51,521 nt of DNA from Roseiconus nitratireducens (GTDB lineage: Bacteria > Planctomycetota > Planctomycetia > Pirellulales > Pirellulaceae), in contig NZ_VWOX01000028.1 in assembly GCF_008629675.1 (NCBI RefSeq), positions 1 through 51,521 of the forward strand, read 5' to 3'. Of the stretch, positions 38,113 to 46,487 are shown piece after piece (position 1 is the first letter of the stretch; each line of letters starts with the position of its first letter). The notes beneath the pieces are model-generated. The model ran no database searches, was not told the DNA's origin, and saw only the letters and a list, made by a program, of their open reading frames with translations. Both the position numbers and the translations under genes were made by a program.

Positions 38113-41100
38113 ACACCGCAATTCTCGAAATCATCGGATGGCTCGTCGTTCACTCGTTGTGGCAAGGAACGCTGGTGGGTTTGCTTGGCTGGTTGCTCGC
38201 CGATCTCGGCTTCCGCCATGGCCGAGCGTCGACACGGTATGCCATGCTGTGTTTTGCGTTGGCAGCCTTCGTGGCTTGCCCGGTCGTGACTGCCTGTTTC
38301 TTCGCGCAATCAGAAGGAATCGCGTCGCTTTCTGATCAGAGGATCGACGCAGACGGTGAAGACACACTTGCTGATAAAGCAGCATCGCCACCATTTCCGC
38401 GGGTGATTGCCCCCGTCGATTCGACGCCCTCGATGAACCAGCCGGCGAGCAACTCATCGACGACGGCACTCGTCCCGTCGTCGGCAGCGCCTACCCGATC
38501 CGTGGCCGAGCGATTCAAAACAGCCGTCGATCCGTGGCTGAGTCCAATCGCGATCGGTTGGAGCATCGGCGTTTGTCTCCTCGCGCTGCGTCTTCTGCTC
38601 GGATGGTGGCGGATCGAAGCGGTGCGGCGCGGTGCCAGGCCTTTGAACGACCCACGGCTGTTGGAGCCATTGAAGAAGGCGGCACGAAAGCTGAACGTTC
38701 AACGAACGGTGAGCCTACTGGTTTGCGATGAAATCGACTCGCCGGTAGTCGTTGGCGTGTTGAAAAGTTTCGTTTTGGTACCGGCAAGCTTTCTGAGTCA
38801 CGTTCAGGCGAACCACATCGAAGCGATTCTGGCGCACGAGTTGGCTCACGTTCGTCGCTACGACTATCTGGTCAATCTGCTTCAATCGTTTGTCGAAACC
38901 CTCTTTTTCTACCATCCAGCCGTTTGGTGGATTTCACACCGCATTCGCATCGAACGAGAAAACTGCTGCGATGATTTGGCCGCCGCCACGTCCGCGAGCC
39001 CGATCGCCTACAGCCAGGCGTTGCTGGCGTTGGAAGAGCTGCGCGGGAACAGTTTATCGCCAGCGCTGGGAATCAATGACGGATCATTGCTTTCGCGCGT
39101 TCGTCGATTGATTGGGCAGCCTTCGCGGCATGATACGGTCGCAACCGGTGGAGCACTTACCGCTGGCGTTGTCGGTTCTTTGGCAGTGGGTTTGTTGATC
39201 GGCGTTGCTTCGTTGCGAGCGGATGAAGCTGATGAAGAGAAAGCAAGCGATCCAAAATTTCAGGTGACCGTCAGCGGCGATCTGTCAGTGGAACTGATCG
39301 CCGTCATGCCCCACAACGGAACTTCCGAGCAGGCATGGAGGCCGGATGGAAGTGCGTTCACCGAGCCGCCAGAGCTGCCGCCAGCTCCCGGCAATTCGAC
39401 GACTCGCGAACTTTCGGGGATCGATTTGTTCTTGCGATACCGTGGGTTGAGTGATTCTCAGCAGCCGACCTATGAGATGAAGGGCGTCAAAACGATGTGG
39501 CATCCGGACGAAAACGGAGTCGCGTCGATCATTGTCGTTCCAGATGAGGACACTGAGAAGGAATCTCTCACGATTGGCATCTCCGATCCTGACTTTGGCC
39601 CATGGAAGAAGTTGGATCTCATCGGCAACGCGACCGAACCGAAGGTCATTGAGCCACGTTTCCGGGAATCCTACGCGACGATCTGGCCGGTCGACGTCCA
39701 GTCGCGTGGCACAGAGTCACTACTGCGTTGGGCACACGATCGTCATGACAACCGTTTGGCTCACATCGAAGTCGTCGCGGTTGACCAAGTGGGCAAACGC
39801 CACAAACCCAACGGATCCACGCTTTGGGATGACGAACAAGACGTGGCACGCGACGCCGATCTGTTTGACCTTTCCATGGACCAGATCGACCAGATTGAAT
39901 ACCGCCTCAAGCCGATTCGACATTGGGTGACATTCAAGAACGTCGCGTTGAAACCCAATCGAACGACCCGTGTTCTGATCGGTGTTCAACCCGTGGCGAT
40001 TCCCGCCACCGACGCACAAACTCTTCAATCTTCACATGCGCCGCCGGCGGATGTGGATGCCCAGCAACTTGGCCAGGCCGTTCATCAAAAGCTGACTGCC
40101 ATCGACCGACTTTCGTCGTTCCAAGTGCAGACGCAGTCCTTCACTTCCTACTACGGCGAAGCTGAGGGCGTGATTGAATTGAAGAACGAACGCTCGCTCG
40201 AAAACTTGAAGCTGGCCCTCAACGAGCGCGACTTCGATCGCAGTCTTTCAACGACCGATCTAACGTGGGCGTGGAAAGACAATGAAGTGGTCTCGACGCG
40301 GCGTCATCAATACATCTACGAAGGCGAACCCTATGACCAAGCGACGGCACGGACGTGGAACGGTTCGCAGGGCTGGTTTCGTGACTCGGACCAGAGGTTT
40401 GGGCGTTACATCAGCTTTGAAAGAAGTTTCCTTCACCATTACTTCCGGCCAAGTCAGTTTCTCTATCTTGGCGACCATCATTTCTCCTGGGCAGACCGGG
40501 AGGAATACCCATCGTTCTTCGTGAATTCTTCGATTCCCGTGGAGCGAGCCAACTACCAGAGCCTGCCCGACGAGATGTTCGCGGGGGAAATGTGCAGCGT
40601 GATTCGTTCGATTCCACGCGAAGAGCAGCTCTGGGTTAGCAAACGGACAGGGGACTTGCGTGGTTGCCTGACTTTTTTGAGCCAAGGAAGATTCACGCGG
40701 ATGCACGAGATGGAGGCGACTCGCGAGATGGCCGGGCGTTCCTTCGATTCCGATGAAGAATTCCGGCGATGGTTCAACGGGACCGCCTCACCTGAACAAC
40801 GTGCTCAATTGACCGTTGAATGGTCCTATCTCCACCGAGACAACCAGCATCCCGATGACCTGATCGAGTTTTCAGATTACCAAGAAGTGATCCCCGGTAT
40901 CCGAATCCCAATGACCGAGTGGCATTCCTCTTCATTCCATGCGGGCGATCCTTATGAGTACGGCACGAAATGGAAATACCATGTGCATCACACAACAGTC
41001 AAAGAAGCGAAGACGGACATCGATCTTGAACGTTTGCGGGCAGAGTCGTTGCCGAAGAAAGGCGACACGATCAACGATTGGCGGTTTTCGACACATGTGA

Positions 41101-41621
41101 ATTACGAATTCGATCCGGACATGCCTGAGTCGGACATCCACGCGTTGGTTGATGAAGCGATGCAGAAGCGGGTGGCAAACCAGGAGATGCTCGACCGGAT
41201 GCTCAAGCCGTTGACCGATATGAGGGGACAACGGGCACCAAAGTTGTCCGGGCAGCCAATGCCGGGCGAAGAACTCCCCGTAATGAACCCTGACAAACCA
41301 ACGCTACTGCATTTTTGGGCCGTCTGGTGCGGCCCCTGCAAGAACGACATTCCATTGCTGAATCGGATGTCAAAAAACGGTTGGAACGTGATCGGGGTTC
41401 ACGCTCCGGGAACAGACCTCGAAGCCATTGACGCTGCAGTCGAGGAGGAGGGCATCAACTATCCCGTCATGCGCGGCGATGGAAACTCGGGAACCGGCAT
41501 CCAACCCGACACAATCACCGGCTACCCGGTGGCAATGTTTCCCTGCTGCGTCCTGATCGACAAAGAAGGCAACATTGAAGCCGTTGGTTCGCTGACGAAC
41601 GTGATAGAACGGCGGCGTTAG
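38109..41621 (+). CDS. giant M56 (BlaR1/MecR1-like) peptidase with C-terminal thioredoxin domain
   Basis: A 1170-residue membrane protein. Helices at about 7-30, 45-66 and 148-165 precede the zinc site H243-E244-L-A-H247 (LAHELAHVRRYDY) and the downstream acidic RENCCDD (about 283-289) shared by M56 peptidases; a further helix lies near 350-372. A large periplasmic region follows, including a long domain reading LSSFQVQTQSFTSYYGEAEG, and then a TlpA-like thioredoxin domain with FWAVWCGPCKNDIPLL, cysteines 1074 and 1077. In the family the sensor cleaves the repressor. This is far longer than BlaR1, and the thioredoxin end suggests redox sensing or transfer; that part is inference. Confidence 0.88.
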   Translation: MNTAILEIIGWLVVHSLWQGTLVGLLGWLLADLGFRHGRASTRYAMLCFALAAFVACPVVTACFFAQSEGIASLSDQRIDADGEDTLADKAASPPFPRVIAPVDSTPSMNQPASNSSTTALVPSSAAPTRSVAERFKTAVDPWLSPIAIGWSIGVCLLALRLLLGWWRIEAVRRGARPLNDPRLLEPLKKAARKLNVQRTVSLLVCDEIDSPVVVGVLKSFVLVPASFLSHVQANHIEAILAHELAHVRRYDYLVNLLQSFVETLFFYHPAVWWISHRIRIERENCCDDLAAATSASPIAYSQALLALEELRGNSLSPALGINDGSLLSRVRRLIGQPSRHDTVATGGALTAGVVGSLAVGLLIGVASLRADEADEEKASDPKFQVTVSGDLSVELIAVMPHNGTSEQAWRPDGSAFTEPPELPPAPGNSTTRELSGIDLFLRYRGLSDSQQPTYEMKGVKTMWHPDENGVASIIVVPDEDTEKESLTIGISDPDFGPWKKLDLIGNATEPKVIEPRFRESYATIWPVDVQSRGTESLLRWAHDRHDNRLAHIEVVAVDQVGKRHKPNGSTLWDDEQDVARDADLFDLSMDQIDQIEYRLKPIRHWVTFKNVALKPNRTTRVLIGVQPVAIPATDAQTLQSSHAPPADVDAQQLGQAVHQKLTAIDRLSSFQVQTQSFTSYYGEAEGVIELKNERSLENLKLALNERDFDRSLSTTDLTWAWKDNEVVSTRRHQYIYEGEPYDQATARTWNGSQGWFRDSDQRFGRYISFERSFLHHYFRPSQFLYLGDHHFSWADREEYPSFFVNSSIPVERANYQSLPDEMFAGEMCSVIRSIPREEQLWVSKRTGDLRGCLTFLSQGRFTRMHEMEATREMAGRSFDSDEEFRRWFNGTASPEQRAQLTVEWSYLHRDNQHPDDLIEFSDYQEVIPGIRIPMTEWHSSSFHAGDPYEYGTKWKYHVHHTTVKEAKTDIDLERLRAESLPKKGDTINDWRFSTHVNYEFDPDMPESDIHALVDEAMQKRVANQEMLDRMLKPLTDMRGQRAPKLSGQPMPGEELPVMNPDKPTLLHFWAVWCGPCKNDIPLLNRMSKNGWNVIGVHAPGTDLEAIDAAVEEEGINYPVMRGDGNSGTGIQPDTITGYPVAMFPCCVLIDKEGNIEAVGSLTNVIERRR

Positions 41622-41773
41622 AACCCGCCTGCCAATTTCAATACAAACACCGTGATATGCAGTGCAATGAGCGGCAAGTCGCTAGCCGCCGGTCGAGGCG
41701 AGAAGACCCGCGGCTAGCGCCACGCGGCTCACGCAAAGTGGGACTGTCCAGCTAGGTGTTTGTTGGACTGCGT

Positions 41774-41962
41774 CTACCCGATCGAACACCGAAGATTGGT
41801 TGATATCCAGTGCGCCCCGAGCCGTTCCAGCTCCACGATGGCGGCACGATGTTTCCGAAGAAGACGATGTCGATAACCAAACACGGCAAAAGCGATTCCG
41901 AACAGCGTAACGCCTGCAATCATTGTCCGCGTTGAGAATCGACGAAGTCGCTGGAGTTTCAT
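41774..41962 (-). CDS. small single-pass membrane protein
   Basis: A 62-residue protein starting MKLQRLRRFSTRTMIAGVTL; the RRFSTRTMIA start resembles the planctomycete 'FSLRTLL' type, with one helix at about residues 13-30 and a basic loop (RHRLLRKHR). Its ATG overlaps the stop of the 41959-42474 gene by four bases (ATGA), so it is the second gene of an operon. Confidence 0.6.
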   Translation of the reverse strand: MKLQRLRRFSTRTMIAGVTLFGIAFAVFGYRHRLLRKHRAAIVELERLGAHWISTNLRCSIG

Positions 41963-42474
41963 TCTTCAGGCCACTCTGATTGGCGAATTCTCTGTTTTTT
42001 GGAAACAGCCCACTTCGTGGTCAAATGCTTCAGCCGACCTGCCATTGACAACAAGAACACGCCACACACAAAGAACGGAGCCGCGCACCAGAGCAAGGAC
42101 GAACTCAGGCGGCCTCCGGCAGGATTCAGAACGGTATCAACGGAACCCCAAAGAGTCATGTGGGCTGACGTGCGAAAGTAGTAAATGGAGCCCAGCAAAA
42201 GAAACAATAAGGCGGCAAGTACAAGCAGTCGAATCGTGGGTTTGCACAGCCATAACGCCATGCAGAGGCCAGGAAGCGCCAACAAGAATGGCAATTCCGT
42301 TCCGAACCGAGGGCGAAAGAACGTCTGAATGCCATTTGAGAATGGGGCTGCGAACACGACGATGCCTAAAGCAATTGAAGCCATCGCGAGAAGCACAACG
42401 CTCAACGGCCTCCTGGAAGGCGGAAGCATCGCCATGTCTTCGGCCGTAAGATCGGCAGGACGGAATGGATTCAT
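41959..42474 (-). CDS. membrane protein, unknown function
   Basis: Start ATG 42474 (MNPFRPADLTAEDMAMLPPS), with ATG 42480 as an alternative. Four membrane helices at about residues 25-45, 60-80, 84-100 and 125-145, ending in a basic tail (WAVSKKQRIRQSEWPEE). The MNPF/Y.P start is common in planctomycete small membrane proteins. 171 residues. It is translationally coupled to the downstream small membrane gene. Confidence 0.65.
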   Translation of the reverse strand: MNPFRPADLTAEDMAMLPPSRRPLSVVLLAMASIALGIVVFAAPFSNGIQTFFRPRFGTELPFLLALPGLCMALWLCKPTIRLLVLAALLFLLLGSIYYFRTSAHMTLWGSVDTVLNPAGGRLSSSLLWCAAPFFVCGVFLLSMAGRLKHLTTKWAVSKKQRIRQSEWPEE

Positions 42475-42597
42475 TGGCATGCAAATCGATCACGATACGA
42501 ATCACGTGGTCGCCGCAACGTTTGATTGGCTTGATCGGTTTCAAGAGATCCCTCAGTCGCCGCCCGCTGTCGAAGACGGCACCCTCGCCCGATCGCG
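42475..42597. other. attC-like fragment between two leftward genes
   Basis: The segment ATACGAATCACGTGGTCGCCGC (about 42494-42515) resembles the left arms seen in the cassette row (GGATCACGTGGTAGCCGCG), and a possible right arm with CAGTCGCCGCCCGC follows 45 bp on. Only two elements support it, so it may be chance. Confidence 0.3.
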
Positions 42598-43155
42598 TTA
42601 TTCCCCGCTGGCGGCTTGTGTCTCTTTCTTGTACCTGACATCGACGTCGATCTTGCCAGCTTTCAACTGCGTCCCGCTTGTCTCAAACTTCACAGACTTT
42701 GGCGTCTGACCAAACAACTTTTCCACCCAGTCATCGCTATCAATTGTGATGCGTAATGCATCACCTTCGGAATCGCATGTCACCGCTACACCGTCAACGT
42801 AGGACGCACCGCGACCGTCCGCTTTGAGTTTCCACACATTGGCTTGACCTGCCGCAAGCAGTTCATCGAAAGTTCCAGATTGCGGACGCGCGACCGGATT
42901 GAAGTACGAAAAACCAAATTGATACGTTGAGTCGCCGCCTTTGACCGTAACCATCCAGGAATACTCGCAGTGGTTGGCGGGACTCACGCCCCATTTCCAT
43001 TCTCGCTCGATCTCGTCAACCGGAAAGGTGAACACGCATTTGCCAGGCAAGACGGTCGCTGTTGCGTCGTTACTCTTCGGCTTGTCGGTACCATCGGCCG
43101 GCAACCATTGAGGTGAGAACAGCGCCAGAAACGAAAATGTCAGGATGCGGTTCAT
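42598..43155 (-). CDS. secreted hypothetical protein
   Basis: A 185-residue protein with signal peptide MNRILTFSFLALFSPQWLPA. The mature part includes KCVFTFPVDEIEREWKWGVSP, YSWMVTVKGGDSTYQFGFSYF and AVTCDSEGDALRITIDSDDWVEKLF, a beta-rich layout. No family is recognised. It lies upstream of the membrane operon at 41959-42474 on the same strand, 118 bp away. Confidence 0.65.
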   Translation of the reverse strand: MNRILTFSFLALFSPQWLPADGTDKPKSNDATATVLPGKCVFTFPVDEIEREWKWGVSPANHCEYSWMVTVKGGDSTYQFGFSYFNPVARPQSGTFDELLAAGQANVWKLKADGRGASYVDGVAVTCDSEGDALRITIDSDDWVEKLFGQTPKSVKFETSGTQLKAGKIDVDVRYKKETQAASGE

Positions 43156-43743
43156 TCTGGTTTGCTCGAAAAAGAATCGAATCGGGTCACGCAGGACGGC
43201 GATTGCTGCGGCTGGCGGCCAACTTCAAGACAAGGATCATCGATCAAGCCTGGCACTGCACGGAGGTATGGCACCTCGATTGCGTGGAAGAGCTTGGCGA
43301 TACCCTCATCGCCCATGCGGATCGATTCAGCCGGCACTTTACCCGTCGGGCAATTTTTTCATCTCGGAAGCGTCGGGGCATTTGCGCCACGCTCTCACGG
43401 ATTTCACCCTGGCAGCGAGGCCTCCACGGCAGGCCGGGTTGCTTTCGCGGGCATTCTCGCTGGTGGGAAGCACCGGGTCAAGTTTTGGGCGTCATGCCGC
43501 ACACCCCTGCCGGGAACATGCACCACGTGGCCTCAAACTGCCATCTCGTGTGCTCAGACAAAATCGAAACTCGATTCTCGAGAGCCATTGGCCGGAAGAC
43601 GAAATGCCTGATCCAAATCAACCGGTTGCGGTAGACTTGGGCGACTTTACTCTGGGGGCTGCGTTCGACTTTCGAGATTTCGCGCGACATCCAAATCTCG
43701 TTCACGCACGAGCAAATAAACGTAACGAGTCGGAGGTGAGATG
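43156..43743. other. 588-bp gap holding the second copy of a dispersed repeat
   Basis: No gene is convincing, although the rightward frames translate to the same GILAGG.(R)VKFW.SCR words seen at 9502. The repeat at 43450-43499 is the only notable feature; a promoter for the following gene should lie at the right end. Confidence 0.35.
43450..43499 (+). repeat. dispersed repeat, copy 2 (copy 1 at 9502-9551)
   Basis: GGCATTCTCGCTGGTGGGAA is followed by the block ACCGGGTCAAGTTTTGGG shared with copy 1, about 44 of 50 positions identical. The copies are 34 kb apart and in the same orientation. Confidence 0.6.
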
Positions 43744-44901
43744 ATGAGATGGCTGTGGGTATTCTTGCTGATTCTCAGCGGTGCTTCCGTTGGGTCAGCC
43801 CAGCGCTGCATCTCAATAGAGAGGTCAATCTTGGCAGCCCAATTCGACCGTGCGGGGGATCACTTGTTTGCATTGCTGGCTGATCGGATCCAGCAAATTC
43901 GCACAAGTGATGGAGAAGTTTTGCGTGAATTTGTGGTTCCCGGCGCGGATCAAACGCCGACTCAGAAAGTTAATCGCTGGGGAACGTTTGGACTGACCGC
44001 TGATGAACGCGAGCTAATTTTGGTTCGCCCAGACAGCTGCTTTCTCATCTTGAATCTTAAAGCGGGTCCGGATCAGCCAGACGATCAATGGGAGGTCATC
44101 GAGGTGCCAAGAGACCCGGCCAGCACTTCGTTTCCCAGTTCCACCTTCGACACGAGTTTTTACGGAAACCTTTCCGATGGTCGACTTGTTTTCACCCGTG
44201 GCAGTACGCAAGTACGTAAATGCACAAAGCTAATGCTCTATGATCGAGAGGCTAACGCCTTCATTGGGGCACCTGTTGAGTTAGGAGGCCAAGCTGCTTT
44301 ATCGATCGATCCGGATGAGGAAACGGTTTCTGCGGTCCGAATGTCGCTGATCGGCAAACCGGGTCGACCATTGTGGCAACCAGATCCTAACAAGATTGAG
44401 AGGCTGGAAATCCATTGGAATGACCATGGATACGGAAGCGTGACGGTGAAAGCGGAAGGGCACCTACCAGATGCTCCCGTCTCCATTTCACCTGACTTAA
44501 AAGAGTACACGGCTCAGACTGGAAGGTTGCAGACTTTGAACTCTGGCTGGCTGGTCTCAACTATCGGAAGCTTACAATGGAATTCTAGCGTCCCTTTTCA
44601 GGAAATTTTGCCACCAAAGCCGATTCAGCAGATCCATTTCAAAGAACGACACGGAGGGAAGTTGAGTGCGCGATGGAGCGGTGACAGTGAACGACTCTTT
44701 ATCGGTTGGGCGGATTACTCGCCGAACCCAAGCCTGACAGGAGTCAGCGTCTATACTCGATCGGGTCAACGCATCGGGACACTGGCCACCGGGCCCGCAC
44801 GGTTTGTTCATGTGCTCGCGGTTTCTCACGATGGTAAGCATCTGGTGACGTCCGCTGGAAAGAAGATTCCAGAGTCAACATTGCTTTGGCACTTTGATTG
44901 A
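43744..44901 (+). CDS. secreted beta-propeller-like protein
   Basis: ATG 43744 follows GGAGG by seven bases; ATG 43741 is too close. The 385-residue protein has a signal (MRWLWVFLLILSGASVGSAQ) and repeated strand motifs ending in aspartates: AAQFDRAGDHLFALLADRIQ, FGLTADERELILVRPDS, ARWSGDSERLFIGWAD, LAVSHDGKHLVTSAGKKI. These 'S.D...L......' steps are those of WD40-like or YVTN-like propellers. Binding role in the periplasm is likely; ligand unknown. Confidence 0.6.
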   Translation: MRWLWVFLLILSGASVGSAQRCISIERSILAAQFDRAGDHLFALLADRIQQIRTSDGEVLREFVVPGADQTPTQKVNRWGTFGLTADERELILVRPDSCFLILNLKAGPDQPDDQWEVIEVPRDPASTSFPSSTFDTSFYGNLSDGRLVFTRGSTQVRKCTKLMLYDREANAFIGAPVELGGQAALSIDPDEETVSAVRMSLIGKPGRPLWQPDPNKIERLEIHWNDHGYGSVTVKAEGHLPDAPVSISPDLKEYTAQTGRLQTLNSGWLVSTIGSLQWNSSVPFQEILPPKPIQQIHFKERHGGKLSARWSGDSERLFIGWADYSPNPSLTGVSVYTRSGQRIGTLATGPARFVHVLAVSHDGKHLVTSAGKKIPESTLLWHFD

Positions 44902-45124
44902 AAATCAATAGAAGATTGATACCAGTGACCCGAACAAGGAGTCGGCTTTGGTCTTCCGCCACGTGCAGATGCTCCTTGTCGGGATAGCGGGAGCGATCGC
45001 GACCCGAGCTCTTTCCGATGCGACTCGCGAGCGGATGGAGCGCCAGCGGTCATGACGTTCGCCAACAAGATTGGAATCTGAAGCGTTGTCGATTTGGGAC
45101 CGCGATGGGGAAAGCCGCAGGCTC

Positions 45125-46342
45125 CTAAATCTCATCTGCGCGTCGTCGGACTCGGCCACCATAGAGTGACGCAAGCGGATTGGCCGACAGTCCGTGGAGC
45201 AGGATGCTCATCACGATGGTCCATGAAACGACAGCAACCATCGTCTCGTTCCCTGGCAACCGGTGACCGATCACCATCACCAGGAACACGACACTGGCCA
45301 AGCCGCGTGGACCGAACCAACCGATGAACAGCTGCGTGTCTCGCCTGAGTCCTTTACCGATCAAGCAAATAAATACCGGCAACATCCGAATGACGGTCAG
45401 GCTGAGAACGGCATACAACAGTACCTGCCAGCTAACCCTCGACACCAGGATCGGCAGCATGACGGTGCCGAAGCTGAACCAGGTCACCAGAGCCACCGCG
45501 TCGGCGGTGCCTTCGGCTGCAGCGAGAAACTGATGCTTGTGCTGTTTGGTTAACGCGCCAAAGGTAAGCCCCCCGACGAATGCGGCGATGAACCCGCTAC
45601 CCTCCAGCCATTGGGCCGTCGCAAAACAAAGCAGGGCGAGAGTCGTGATCGGCAATTGCAGCCAAGTGCCGGCAACCCAGCCATTTGCCGCAGCGGCCCG
45701 AAGTGCGAATCCACCCGCTACGGCAAGAACAAGACCGGTCACAAATCCGATCCCAATGACCTTTAAGAAGAGTTCGAGCACCAGAGAAATGGGTTCCTGA
45801 GCTTCACTGGCACCGATGGCGAGCGCAATGAAAAACAAGATGATAGGCACGCAAATGCCATCGTTCAGACCGCTTTCCACGTTCAGGCTTTCGCGCACCT
45901 TGTCAGGGACCACCGGATTGGTCACCACAGCCTTTCCCAACGCCGCATCGGTGGGCGCAAGCATCGTGCCGATCAGTGCAATTTCAAAGAACCCAAGCTC
46001 CGGGAAGATCAACCACGCCATCAGAAGCCCGAATGCAATCGTTAGGGGCAAGCCAATCAGCAGCAATCGCGCAGGGATGTCCTCGACGCTGCGGAGGACT
46101 TTCAGATTGGCGTTGGACGAGTCGGTAAACAGACAAATCGCCAACGCGAGTTCGGCAAGTTGGCGGATCGTTTCCCCATCCACCCGTAAGTCCACAATGC
46201 CAAGCAGTTCCGGTCCGAATAGCATCCCCGCGGCGACGTAGACCAATGCGCCATTGACCGGCGTGGTGGCCAAACGCGACGCCGCCAAGCTGTACGCAAA
46301 AGCGAAGCCGGCAAAAACGGTTAGAATCTGGTACTCGGACAT
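45125..46342 (-). CDS. Na+/H+ antiporter, CPA1 family
   Basis: A 405-residue protein with about 12 membrane helices. LIGTMLAPTDAALGKAVV near residues 128-145 holds the PTD motif of CPA1, and ESLNVESGLNDGICVPIILFF near 150-172 the conserved ESxxND. A glycine-rich second half (GFIAAFVGGLTFGAL) and the closing FGPRGLASVVF motif confirm the family. It exchanges sodium or potassium for protons across the inner membrane. It is divergently placed against the STAS-GlgX gene. Confidence 0.93.
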   Translation of the reverse strand: MSEYQILTVFAGFAFAYSLAASRLATTPVNGALVYVAAGMLFGPELLGIVDLRVDGETIRQLAELALAICLFTDSSNANLKVLRSVEDIPARLLLIGLPLTIAFGLLMAWLIFPELGFFEIALIGTMLAPTDAALGKAVVTNPVVPDKVRESLNVESGLNDGICVPIILFFIALAIGASEAQEPISLVLELFLKVIGIGFVTGLVLAVAGGFALRAAAANGWVAGTWLQLPITTLALLCFATAQWLEGSGFIAAFVGGLTFGALTKQHKHQFLAAAEGTADAVALVTWFSFGTVMLPILVSRVSWQVLLYAVLSLTVIRMLPVFICLIGKGLRRDTQLFIGWFGPRGLASVVFLVMVIGHRLPGNETMVAVVSWTIVMSILLHGLSANPLASLYGGRVRRRADEI

Positions 46343-46487
46343 GTTTCGCCGTGCAAAGATGGATTGTCAAAATGCTACTCCATCTGCTGCGTCGACGGGA
46401 GTCACAGGCGATTCCGGTAGCAGATCATGCAGACACCACAACTCCGCTCCGAAGAGGACCACGCAAAGGAAAGGGAGACAGGATCCG

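Noticed and set aside
41622..41773. Hairpin GCTAGCCGCCGGTCGAGGCG..CGCGGCTAGC downstream of the M56 gene
   Set aside because: A stem (GCTAGCCGC/CGCGGCTAGC) is visible around 41680-41720 but without a T run; could be a weak terminator, not enough to call.
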